Source: Spongiactinospora rosea (GTDB taxonomy: Bacteria > Actinomycetota > Actinomycetes > Streptosporangiales > Streptosporangiaceae). Taken from it: a DNA stretch of 64,000 bases. The stretch lies in the NCBI RefSeq assembly GCF_003315795.1, contig NZ_QMEY01000006.1:62001-126000 (forward strand). Direction: 5' to 3'. A program made the position numbers and the translations under genes. Below, piece after piece: positions 43,501 to 51,709 of the stretch. The stretch's first letter is position 1; every line of letters begins with the position of its first letter. A model generated the notes under the pieces. It had not been told where the DNA came from. It saw only the letters and a program-made list of their open reading frames with translations, and searched no databases.

Positions 43501-44211
43501 GACACCCAGGACCGGCCGGTGCCCGCCGGGGCCAGCTTCGAGTGGTCGGGCAAGGAGACCCCGGGCCGCCGCTACGCGCCCTTCACGATCAACACCGAGC
43601 ACGCCAAACCGTGGCACACCCTCACCGGCCGCCAGCACTTCTACCTCGACCACGACTGGATGGCCGAGTACGGCGAGCAGTTGCCGATCTACCGGCCGCC
43701 GCTGGACATGGCCGCCCTCGGCGAGGGGCTGCCCGGCCCGGACGGCGAGGGCCGCGCGGTGACCGTCCGGTACATCACCCCGCACTCCAAGTGGTCGATC
43801 CACTCGGAGTACCAGGAGAACCTGCTCATGCAGACCCTGGCCAGGGGCGGCCCGGTGATCTGGATGAGCGTCGGCGACGCCGAGGCCATCGGCGTCGCCG
43901 ACAACGACTGGATCGAGGCGGTCAACGCCAACGGCGTCGTGGTGGCCCGCGCGGTGGTCTCCCACCGGATGCCGCCGGGCACGGTCTTCATGTACCACGT
44001 GCAGGAGCGCCTGGTGAACGTCCCCCGCAGCCAGGCCACCGGCCGCCGCGGCGGAGTGCACAACGCGCTCACCAAGCTCCTGGTCAAACCCACTCACCTG
44101 ATCGGCGGATACGGCCAGTTCTCCTTCGCGCCCAACTACTACGGGCCGACCGGCAACCAGCGCGACGCCGTGACCGTGATCCGCCGCCGTTCCCAGGAGG
44201 TGACCTACTGA
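40507..44211 (+). CDS. narG: Respiratory nitrate reductase alpha subunit
   Basis: 1234 residues, normal NarG length. The FS0 [4Fe-4S] ligands His68, Cys72, Cys76 and Cys111 ([11 protein letters not shown]...CPRGA) have exactly the spacing of E. coli His49/Cys53/Cys57/Cys92. Molybdopterin-domain segments follow throughout ([63 protein letters not shown]). No Tat signal, so the site faces the cytoplasm. It reduces nitrate to nitrite with electrons from NarI via NarH. ATG 40507 follows AGGAAGG. First gene of narGHJI-HPP. Confidence 0.98.
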   Translation: [1234 protein letters not shown]

Positions 44212-45812
44212 TGCGCGTGATGGCGCAGATCGCCATGGTCATGAACCTCGACAAGTGCATCGGCTGCCACACCTGCTCGGTCACCTGCAAGCAGACCTGG
44301 ACCAACCGGGCGGGCACCGAGTACGTGTGGTTCAACAACGTCGAGACCCGCCCCGGCCAGGGCTACCCGCGCGGCTATGAGGACCAGGACCGCTGGAAGG
44401 GCGGCTGGCGGCTGCGCAACGGGCGGCTGGTGCCCCGCGCGGGCGGCCGGGCGCGGCGGCTGGCCCGCCTGTTCGCCAACCCCGACCTGCCGCTGATCGA
44501 CGACTACTACCAGCCGTGGACCTACGACTACGAGAACCTCACCAACGCCCCGCTCGGCGACGACGTGCCGACCGCGCCGCCGCGCTCGCTGATCGACGGC
44601 CGCCCCACCTCGATCACCTGGGGCCCGAACTGGGACGACGACCTGGGCGGCGGCCCTGAGCACCTGGCCGGCGACCCGGTGCTGCGCAAGGTCTCCCACG
44701 ACGTCAAACTCGACTACGAGAACTCGTTCATGTTCTACCTGCCGCGGATCTGCGAGCACTGCCTCAACCCCTCGTGCGTGGCGGCGTGCCCGTCCGGCGC
44801 GATGTACAAGCGGTTCGAGGACGGCATCGTGCTGGTGGACCAGGACCGCTGCCGCGGCTGGCGGATGTGCGTCACCGGCTGCCCCTACAAGAAGGTGTAC
44901 TTCAACCACCAGACCGGCAAGGCCGAGAAGTGCACGATGTGCTACCCGCGGATCGAGGCCGGGGAGCCCACCGTGTGCTCGGAGACCTGTGTCGGGCGCC
45001 TGCGCTACCTCGGGGTGATGCTGTACGACGCCGACCGGGTGGGGCGGGCCGCCGCCGTGCCCGACGAGCGCGACCTGTACCCGGCCCAGCTCGGCTGCTT
45101 CCTGGACCCCGGCGACCCGGAGGTGGCCGCCGCCGCCGAGGCGTCCGGCATCCCGCACGACTGGGTGCTGGCCGCCCGCCGCTCGCCGGTGTACGCGCTG
45201 ATCACCCGCTACCGGGTGGCGCTGCCGCTGCATCCGGAGTTTCGGACCATGCCGATGGTCTGGTACGTGCCGCCGCTGTCGCCGGTGGTGGACGCCCTCA
45301 CCGCGACCGGCCACGACGGCGAGGACGCCGCCAACCTGTTCGGCGCGGTCGGCTCGCTGCGCATCCCGCTGTCCTACCTGGCCGAGCTGTTCACCGCCGG
45401 TGACACGGTACCGGTGGAGGCGGCCCTGCTGCGGCTGGCCGCGATGCGCTCGTACATGCGCGCGATCAACCTGGGCGAGGAGCCCGACCCCCGCGCCGCC
45501 GAGGACGTCGGGATGAGCGGCGCCCAGATCGAGGACATGTACCGGCTGCTGGCGCTGGCAAAGTACGACGAGCGCTACGTCATCCCCACCGCCTACGGAG
45601 GCGCGGCCGGGCACTCGAAGGACCCCGGCGGATGCAGCCTGGACGTCCCCGGCGGGCCCGGCATGCTGGAACACGCCGCCCCGGCCGGTTCGGTGGCCTC
45701 CTTCCACGGCGAGTCCGACGAGCGGCTGCGCGGCCGGGTCAACCTGCTCAACTGGGACGGCAAGGGCACGCCCAGCGGCCTGTTCCCGCCGCGCCCCGGG
45801 GAGCAGACGTGA
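44211..45812 (+). CDS. narH: Respiratory nitrate reductase beta subunit
   Basis: 533 residues. Four ferredoxin-type cysteine groups: CIGCHTCSVTCKQTW, CEHCLNPSCVAACPSGA, CRGWRMCVTGCPYKK (Trp at the second position, the mark of the [3Fe-4S] cluster) and CTMCYPRIEAGEPTVCSETC. It carries electrons from the NarI hemes to NarG on the cytoplasmic face. ATG 44211 overlaps the narG stop by 1 bp and has AGGAGG upstream. Confidence 0.98.
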   Translation: MRVMAQIAMVMNLDKCIGCHTCSVTCKQTWTNRAGTEYVWFNNVETRPGQGYPRGYEDQDRWKGGWRLRNGRLVPRAGGRARRLARLFANPDLPLIDDYYQPWTYDYENLTNAPLGDDVPTAPPRSLIDGRPTSITWGPNWDDDLGGGPEHLAGDPVLRKVSHDVKLDYENSFMFYLPRICEHCLNPSCVAACPSGAMYKRFEDGIVLVDQDRCRGWRMCVTGCPYKKVYFNHQTGKAEKCTMCYPRIEAGEPTVCSETCVGRLRYLGVMLYDADRVGRAAAVPDERDLYPAQLGCFLDPGDPEVAAAAEASGIPHDWVLAARRSPVYALITRYRVALPLHPEFRTMPMVWYVPPLSPVVDALTATGHDGEDAANLFGAVGSLRIPLSYLAELFTAGDTVPVEAALLRLAAMRSYMRAINLGEEPDPRAAEDVGMSGAQIEDMYRLLALAKYDERYVIPTAYGGAAGHSKDPGGCSLDVPGGPGMLEHAAPAGSVASFHGESDERLRGRVNLLNWDGKGTPSGLFPPRPGEQT

Positions 45813-46429
45813 CCGCCCCGGCCGTGCACCAGGCGGCGTCCCTGCTGTTGTGCTACCCGGGCGAGGGCTGGGAGCGCACCCGCGACCTGGTCGCGGCGGC
45901 GCTCGCGCCGCTGCCCGGCGAGGCGGCGGCGGCGCTGCGCCGGTTCTGCGCCGCCGCCGCGCGGTCCTCGCCGCTGGAGCTGGGCACCCGCTACGTGGCC
46001 ACCTTCGACCGCACCCGCCGCCGCACCCTGCACATGACCTACTACATCGACGGCGACACCCGCCGCCGCGGCATGTCGCTGGCCCGCATCAAGGCCCTGT
46101 ACCGGGCCCACGGCTGGCGGCCGGAGGAGGCCGAGCTGCCCGACTTCCTGCCGCTGATGCTGGAGTTCGCCGCCCGCTGTCCCGACCCCGGCACCGCCCT
46201 GCTGCACCGGCACCGCGCCGGCCTGGACCTGCTGGGCGCAGCGCTCGCCTCCTACGGCAGCGCCTACGCCGACGTGGTGCTCGCGGTCACCGAGACCCTT
46301 GGTGAACCGTCCGCCGAGCAGCGCCGCCTCGCCCAGGCCATCGCCGAGGAGGGGCCGCCCGCCGAGAGCGTCGGGCCGGCCCCCTTCACCATGGCCCACG
46401 ACCCCGCCGCACAAGGAGCCCGCACATGA
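45809..46429 (+). CDS. narJ: Nitrate reductase molybdenum cofactor assembly chaperone
   Basis: 206 residues, all-helical TorD/NarJ fold. The YVATFDRTRRRTLHMTYYIDGDTRRRGMSLARIKALYRAHGW segment and PDFLPLMLEFAA are typical NarJ. It holds apo-NarGH until the cofactor is inserted and the complex docks on NarI. GTG 45809 overlaps the narH stop by 4 bp. Confidence 0.96.
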   Translation: MTAPAVHQAASLLLCYPGEGWERTRDLVAAALAPLPGEAAAALRRFCAAAARSSPLELGTRYVATFDRTRRRTLHMTYYIDGDTRRRGMSLARIKALYRAHGWRPEEAELPDFLPLMLEFAARCPDPGTALLHRHRAGLDLLGAALASYGSAYADVVLAVTETLGEPSAEQRRLAQAIAEEGPPAESVGPAPFTMAHDPAAQGART

Positions 46430-47139
46430 GACACCTGGAGATCGCGGTGTGGGGGGTCCTGCCGTACGTGGTCCTCGCCTGGTTCGTGGCGGGTACCGTC
46501 TGGCGCTTCCGCCACGACCGTTTCGGCCTGACCACCCGTTCCAGCCAGGTCCACGAGAGCCGCCTGCTGAGCGTGGGCGGCCCGCTGTTCCACTACGGGC
46601 TGCTGTTCGTGATCGCCGGGCACGCCGTCGGGCTGCTCGTCCCCGAATCGCTGACCCTGCGCATGCACATCGGCGAGTCCCTCTACCGCCTCAACGCCCT
46701 GGTCGTGGGCGGTCTGGCGGGAGCGGCGGCGGTGGCGGGGCTGGCCGTGCTGCTGTGGCGGCGGCTGCGCATCCGGGCGATCCGCCAGGCCACCAGCCGC
46801 AGCGACCGGGTGGTCTACCCGGTGCTGGCCGCCGTCCTGCTGGCCGGGCTGTGGACGACCCTGACCGGGTCCAGCGGGGCCTACGACTACCGCCTCGGCG
46901 TGTCGGTGTGGTTCCGGAGCCTGTTCATGCTGGAGCCCGACGTGCCGGCCATGGCCCACGCCCCGCTGACCTTCCAGGTGCACGCCCTGCTGGCGATGGC
47001 CCTGCTCGCGCTGTGGCCGTTCAGCCGGCTGGTGCACGCCTTCGCCGCCCCGCTGGGCTACCTGATCCGCCCCTACGTCGTCTACCGGCACCGCGGCGGC
47101 GCGCAGCGCGCCGCCGCCGGACGGCACCCCGTCCGGTGA
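46426..47139 (+). CDS. narI: Respiratory nitrate reductase gamma subunit (cytochrome b)
   Basis: 237 residues with five membrane helices. Heme ligands are His56 and His66 (HYGLLFVIAGH) and His186 and His204 (FQVHALLA...SRLVHAF), matching E. coli His56/66/187/205. It oxidises menaquinol at the outer face and passes electrons to NarH. ATG 46426 overlaps narJ by 4 bp. Confidence 0.97.
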   Translation: MRHLEIAVWGVLPYVVLAWFVAGTVWRFRHDRFGLTTRSSQVHESRLLSVGGPLFHYGLLFVIAGHAVGLLVPESLTLRMHIGESLYRLNALVVGGLAGAAAVAGLAVLLWRRLRIRAIRQATSRSDRVVYPVLAAVLLAGLWTTLTGSSGAYDYRLGVSVWFRSLFMLEPDVPAMAHAPLTFQVHALLAMALLALWPFSRLVHAFAAPLGYLIRPYVVYRHRGGAQRAAAGRHPVR

Positions 47140-47143
47140 CGGC

Positions 47144-48088
47144 GTGGACACCCTCGTTCCGGCGATCCGCGCCGCCGGGTCACGCGGCCGGATCGCGCTC
47201 CTCACCTGCCTGCAGGCCGGGGTCTGCATCGCCGTGCCGGCCGTGGTGGCGTGGGTCAGCGGACAGCCGTTCGTGTTCCCCTCCCTCGGCCCGACCGTCT
47301 ACCTGGCCCTGACCGCCTTCTCCACTCCCGCGGCCAGCCCGCGCAACACCCTGGCCGGGCACCTGATCAGCGCGAGCGCCGGATACCTCGCGCTGACCGC
47401 GACCGGCCTGACCGAGAGCGGGCCTGACCTGTCGCACATCGACGCCCACCGGGTGGCCGCGGTCGTCATCGCGCTTGCGCTGACCTCGGCGGGGATGCTG
47501 CTCGGCAACGTGTCCCACCCGCCCGGCGGCGCGACGACCCTGATCATCGCGCTGGGCTTCCTGCACACGCCCGCCCAGCTGGCGATCTTGATGGCGGCGG
47601 TCGCCACCACGACCGGCGTGCTCATCACGATCAACCGGCTGTCCGGGCGTCCCTATCCGCTGTGGGCCCGCTTCCGGGCCCGCGGCGAGGCGCCCCCGCC
47701 CGCACCGGCGGCGTCGCCGGCGCTACCGGTGCCTCCCGTACGCCGGTCGGCGGCCGATGTGGCCTGCCGGGAGGCGGCGCAGGCGCTGGTGGCGGCCATG
47801 ACCACGACGATGTGGCCGCTGGCCGCGACCCGCGCCGTTCACCTGCTCGGGCGCGGCGACCCCGAGCGGGAGGCCCGCCTCGCCGTACGGCTGGCCACCG
47901 CCCGCTCCGCGGTGATCGGCCCCGGCCCCAACGGCAGATCCTCCATCGTGGACCAGTGGACCGCCGAATTCCGGGCCCTGGCTCGCGATGAGAAGGTCAC
48001 GGCGATCACCGTGTCGATGTTCACCGACGCGCTGACCTCCCTGCTGGTGACCTTCACCGCGGCACGCAACGGCCGCCCGCGGCGGTGA
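47144..48088 (+). CDS. HPP-family membrane protein, candidate nitrate/nitrite transporter
   Basis: 314 residues. Four membrane helices form the HPP core with the SHPPGGATTLI motif and FPSLGPTVYLALTAF. HPP proteins of cyanobacteria and plastids have been reported to transport nitrite. Its start is only 4 bp after narI and no narK lies in the window, so a role in nitrate uptake or nitrite release is a reasonable inference. A Pro/Ala linker (~180-205) leads to a ~100-residue soluble domain (DVACREAAQALVAAMTTTMWPLAATRAVHLL) that I do not recognise. GTG 47144. Confidence 0.85.
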   Translation: MDTLVPAIRAAGSRGRIALLTCLQAGVCIAVPAVVAWVSGQPFVFPSLGPTVYLALTAFSTPAASPRNTLAGHLISASAGYLALTATGLTESGPDLSHIDAHRVAAVVIALALTSAGMLLGNVSHPPGGATTLIIALGFLHTPAQLAILMAAVATTTGVLITINRLSGRPYPLWARFRARGEAPPPAPAASPALPVPPVRRSAADVACREAAQALVAAMTTTMWPLAATRAVHLLGRGDPEREARLAVRLATARSAVIGPGPNGRSSIVDQWTAEFRALARDEKVTAITVSMFTDALTSLLVTFTAARNGRPRR

Positions 48089-48101
48089 GCCGCGGGCGGC
48101 C
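48071..48101. terminator. Hairpin between convergent HPP and P450 genes
   Basis: A perfect 13-bp stem (48071-48083 with 48089-48101) has loop GGTGA, which contains the HPP stop codon. There is no T-run, so it may act as a barrier or with Rho rather than as a classic terminator. It is followed by a smaller dyad GGTCACC-A-GGTGACC at 48106-48120 in the P450 3' end. Confidence 0.6.
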
Positions 48102-48107
48102 GGACGG

Positions 48108-49292
48108 TCACCAGGTGACCGGCAGCGCGCTCAGCGGCCGGGTGAGCTGGTGCTCCTCGAACCGCAGGCCGGCCGGTTCGACGGCCAGGCGCAGGCCGGG
48201 GAAGCGGGCGGAAAGGCCGGTGAGCGCCGCCTTGAGTTCCATACGGGCCAGCGGGGCGCCGATGCAGTAGCGCGCGCCCTGGCCGAAGGTGAGGTGGGCC
48301 GGGCCCTCGCGGGTCACGTCGAACCGGTCGGCGTCGGCGAAGATCGCCCCGTCGTGGTTGGCCGCGCCGGTGTCCAGCACGACCAGGTCTCCGGTCTCGA
48401 TGCGCACACCGGCGACCTCGAAGCCGGTGCGCGCGTAGCGGGGGATGCCGCCGTTGCCGCCCAGCCTCGGCGCGCGCAGGACCTCCTCCACGGCCCCGTC
48501 GATGGCCGCCGGGTCGGTCGCCAGCCGCTCCCACTGCCCGGGGGTGGCCAGCAGCCACAGCACGCCGAAGCCGATCGCGGCCACGGTCGTCTCGTGCCCG
48601 GCGAACAGCAGGCTCATCGCCAGCTCGGCGGCCTCCTGGTCATCGACGCCCTCGGTGGCGGCCAGCCGGGAGATCACGTCGGCGTCGGGGTCGCCCCCGG
48701 CGCGTTTGCGCGCCACCAGCTCCATGCCGTAGGCGACTAGGTCGGCGTACCCCTGCCGGGAGCGGGCCTGGTCGCGGGTGTCGGCGGCGGCCTGGCTCCA
48801 GGCGCGGAAGGCGGGGCGGTCGGCGTAGGGCACGCCCAGCAGTTCGCAGATGACCGCGATGGGCAGCGGCAGCGCCAGCACGGCGTGCAGGTCGGCGGGC
48901 GGACCGGCGGCGGCCAGATCGTCCAGCAGGCCCTCGGTGAGGGCGTCGACCCGGCCGCGCAGGGCGCGCAGGCGTCCGGGGGCGAAGTGGGGACGCAGCA
49001 GCGAACGCATCCGGTCGTGCTCGGCCCGCTCGCTTTCTACGCCGCCCCTCGGGCCGCCGAACATCACCGACCGCCCGATGCGCGAGGCGTGTTCGGGGTC
49101 GGGGTGGGAGCGGCCGAGACGGTCGTCGTCCAGCAGGGCGCGTACCTGCGGATAGCCGGTCACCAGCCATGCCGGGTCCCCGGTCGCGGTGGTGATGGCG
49201 TGGATCGGGGCCTTCGCCTGCATGTCGCGCAGCAACGGCGGCGGCAGCAGCGGGCCGGGCTGGTCGAAGGGCATCCGGGGCGGAGCGTGCAT
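48108..49292 (-). CDS. Cytochrome P450
   Basis: 394 residues, typical soluble actinobacterial P450 (CYP107/105-like size). I-helix oxygen-activation motif AGHETT; K-helix EVLR; heme loop FGQGARYCIGAPLAR with the axial Cys near residue 345. It needs a separate ferredoxin and reductase; neither is adjacent. ATG 49292 has GGAGG at 6 nt. It lies downstream of the ABC ATPase on the same strand with an 83-bp gap and may have its own promoter. Substrate unknown. Confidence 0.95.
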   Translation of the reverse strand: MHAPPRMPFDQPGPLLPPPLLRDMQAKAPIHAITTATGDPAWLVTGYPQVRALLDDDRLGRSHPDPEHASRIGRSVMFGGPRGGVESERAEHDRMRSLLRPHFAPGRLRALRGRVDALTEGLLDDLAAAGPPADLHAVLALPLPIAVICELLGVPYADRPAFRAWSQAAADTRDQARSRQGYADLVAYGMELVARKRAGGDPDADVISRLAATEGVDDQEAAELAMSLLFAGHETTVAAIGFGVLWLLATPGQWERLATDPAAIDGAVEEVLRAPRLGGNGGIPRYARTGFEVAGVRIETGDLVVLDTGAANHDGAIFADADRFDVTREGPAHLTFGQGARYCIGAPLARMELKAALTGLSARFPGLRLAVEPAGLRFEEHQLTRPLSALPVTW

Positions 49293-49375
49293 GGCTTCCT
49301 CCGTGAGGGGACGGCGGTCGCGTACTCACACGTAACGAACACTACGTCGCCGTGCCGCGCCCGGCGGCGGCGACC

Positions 49376-50245
49376 TCAGCACGGGGCGGCCTCCATCAGC
49401 GCGAGGTAGCCGTCTTCGAGGGTGGGGCTGGCCGGCTCGGCGTGCGGGTGCGGCGCGGCGGCGGCGATCAGCCGGTAGCGGGTACCGGCGCCCTCGGGCA
49501 CCGCGGCGACGATCCGGCCCTCGGCGGGGGCGGGACCGGACGTGGTGAGGTTCCACACCCGCCCGGCCGCCTGGGACACCAGTTCGCCCGTCGCGCCCTG
49601 GAAGACCAGCCGCCCCTTGGCCAGTACCGCAAGGTCGCGGCAGGTCTGCGCGACGTCCTCCACGATGTGGGTGCTGAGCAGGACCGTGCGGTCACCGGCG
49701 AGCTGGGACAGCATGGTGCGAAACCGGATGCGCTCCTCGGGGTCCAGGCCGGTGGTGGGCTCATCGACGATCAGCAGCCGCGGGTCGGCCAGCAGCGCCT
49801 GGGCGATGCCGACCCGGCGCAGCATCCCGCCGGAGAACCCGCGAAGCTTCCGGTCGGCGTGCTCGCCCAGCGCGACGACCTCCAGGAGTTCGCCGATCCT
49901 GCGCCGCCGCGCCGAACGCGCGTCCAGGCCCTTGAGCAGGGCGATGTAGTCCAGGAAGCGGCGGGCGGTCAGGTCGGGGTAGACGCCGAGGTCCTGCGGA
50001 AGATAGCCGAGGGTGCGCTGCACGGCGACGCGCCCGGCGGGGGTGGTGATGTCGTGCCCGCCGAGCACGACCCGGCCCGAGGTGGGCCGCAGCAGCCCGG
50101 CCAGGATGCGCATCAGCGTGGTCTTGCCCGCGCCGTTGGAGCCGAGCAGGCCGTACATGCCGAGCGGTACGTCCAGGTCGACCCCGTCGATGGCGCGGAC
50201 CTTGCCCCGGTAGACCTTGGTCAGCTTGGAGATCTGGATGCGCAT
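49376..50245 (-). CDS. ABC transporter ATP-binding protein
   Basis: 289 residues. Walker A LLGSNGAGKTT, Q-loop LGYLPQDLG, signature LRGFSGGMLRRVGIAQ, Walker B LLIVDEPTTGLD, H-loop STH. The C-terminal ~70 residues are an extra domain common in ABC-2 exporters. Last gene of an ECF sigma/three-permease operon; its ATG begins 1 bp from the end of permease 1. Confidence 0.93.
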   Translation of the reverse strand: MRIQISKLTKVYRGKVRAIDGVDLDVPLGMYGLLGSNGAGKTTLMRILAGLLRPTSGRVVLGGHDITTPAGRVAVQRTLGYLPQDLGVYPDLTARRFLDYIALLKGLDARSARRRRIGELLEVVALGEHADRKLRGFSGGMLRRVGIAQALLADPRLLIVDEPTTGLDPEERIRFRTMLSQLAGDRTVLLSTHIVEDVAQTCRDLAVLAKGRLVFQGATGELVSQAAGRVWNLTTSGPAPAEGRIVAAVPEGAGTRYRLIAAAAPHPHAEPASPTLEDGYLALMEAAPC

Positions 50246-50246
50246 G

Positions 50247-51023
50247 TCAGGACTCACTCCGGATGGCGTGCAGGCGGACCAGGACGAGCATGGCCGCGGC
50301 CAGGGCGAACATCACGCCCACCCACAACGCGGCCGACTGCGGGGTGGCCTCGGGGCGCAGCACGTCGAGCGCCGCCCGCGGCCGGGGGCCGAAGCCGCCC
50401 TCGAACCAGCCGTGCACGGCGTACTCGCCGGTGGCCGACAACACCGTGTGCGACAGCGTCGGCATCATCGTGACCGGGATCAGGTTGCCCCAGAACCAGT
50501 AGGCCACGAACAGCACCCGGAACAGCAGCGGCGGCACCAGCAGCGGCCCGGCGAAGGCGAGCGCCCCCAGGAACGCCAGCCCCGGGGTGATGACGCCCGC
50601 GAAGACCACCAGCGACCAGCCGAGCGCGGCGGCCTCGCCCTCGATGACGGCGTACCCGGCGGCCCGGCCCAGGAAGATCACCAGGAACGGCGTGGCCGTC
50701 GCGGCGCACACCCCGAGGTACTTGCCGAGCAGCCGTGCGGTGCGGCCCGCCGGGATCGCGTCCAGCACGCCGTCCACGCCGAGCGCCCGGTCCCGCCCCG
50801 GCCGGTCGGCGATCATGCAGCCGTAGACCATGGGCAGCACGGCGATGAGGATGTCGGCGGCGGTGAGCATCGCCGACCTGGGGTCGCCAGGGTCGCGTGC
50901 GCCCAGGTCCAGCGACCAGAACGGCAGCACGGCGGCGGTCACCGCGAAGACCAGCAGGTAGACCAGCCACAGGGTGGGGCGGCGGACCTGCATCAGGTAC
51001 TCGTAGCGCATCGTGGCGGTCAT
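50247..51023 (-). CDS. ABC-2 type permease 1
   Basis: 258 residues, about six membrane helices. It begins with the short cytoplasmic MRYEYLMQVRRPTLWLVYLLVF element typical of ABC-2 subunits; an extracytoplasmic/loop segment GCMIADRPGRDRALGVDGVLDAIPAGRTARLLGKYLG follows helix 2. ATG 51023 overlaps the stop of permease 2 by 4 bp. Together with the next two permeases it should form the export channel. Confidence 0.83.
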   Translation of the reverse strand: MTATMRYEYLMQVRRPTLWLVYLLVFAVTAAVLPFWSLDLGARDPGDPRSAMLTAADILIAVLPMVYGCMIADRPGRDRALGVDGVLDAIPAGRTARLLGKYLGVCAATATPFLVIFLGRAAGYAVIEGEAAALGWSLVVFAGVITPGLAFLGALAFAGPLLVPPLLFRVLFVAYWFWGNLIPVTMMPTLSHTVLSATGEYAVHGWFEGGFGPRPRAALDVLRPEATPQSAALWVGVMFALAAAMLVLVRLHAIRSES

Positions 51024-51709
51024 TCGGCGGCGCCCCGCAAGATACGCTCGGGCCTGCCCAGCAGCACCCAGGCCGCAAGGCCCATCGGCACCGCGCTCGC
51101 CAGCAGCGCCACCCGGTTGGCCGGCCAGTCCGGGACGGGCCCGCGCGTGGTGGCGAACAGGAACACATGCCGCAGCACCCGGTCCTCCACCAGGAACCCC
51201 GCGAAGACCTGCTGGAACGTCCACAGGAAGCCGATCAGTGTGGTGGCCGCCGCGACGCTGCGGAACATCGCGGCGGTGCAGGCCCCCAGGGCGGCGGTCC
51301 ACAGCGCCGGGGACAGCCACACCAGTTGCCCGGACGGGCCGGTGAACGCCGGGTCCCACCAGCCGGTGGCCATCAGCAGCAGCGAACAGCCGGCGGCGCA
51401 CACCGCCGCCCAGCACACCACCACCGCGACGCGCCGCGCCACGGCGACGCGGTAGGCCGAGGGGCAGGTCAGCCGGAGTTCGGCGGCCCGGTCGCGGCCG
51501 GTCAGCGTGGCCGCCGCGACGCCGGTCAGCAGCGGCAGGCCCATCTCGGCCGCGCCCATCAGGAACCAGCGGGTGTTCTCCTGCGCCGAGCCGATCCGCG
51601 TGCCGAAGGCGGCCAGCAGCAGCATCGCGGCGACCAGGACGAGCGGGCCGAGCAGCGCCGGAAGTCCGGCCCGCCGGGCCTCGTGCGCCCACAGCGCGAA
51701 CGGCCTCAC
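51020..51709 (-). CDS. ABC-2 type permease 2
   Basis: 229 residues, about six membrane helices (AGLPALLGPLVLVAAMLLLAAFG, LMGAAEMGLPLLTGVAAATL, VAVVVCWAAVCAAGCSLLLMATG, others). GTG 51709 (VRPFALWAHEARRAG) overlaps the stop of permease 3 by 4 bp; the longer open frame upstream is a shadow of that gene. The LTGRDRAAELRLTCPSAYRVAVARR loop resembles that of permease 1, suggesting they are distant paralogues. Confidence 0.8.
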   Translation of the reverse strand: MRPFALWAHEARRAGLPALLGPLVLVAAMLLLAAFGTRIGSAQENTRWFLMGAAEMGLPLLTGVAAATLTGRDRAAELRLTCPSAYRVAVARRVAVVVCWAAVCAAGCSLLLMATGWWDPAFTGPSGQLVWLSPALWTAALGACTAAMFRSVAAATTLIGFLWTFQQVFAGFLVEDRVLRHVFLFATTRGPVPDWPANRVALLASAVPMGLAAWVLLGRPERILRGAAE

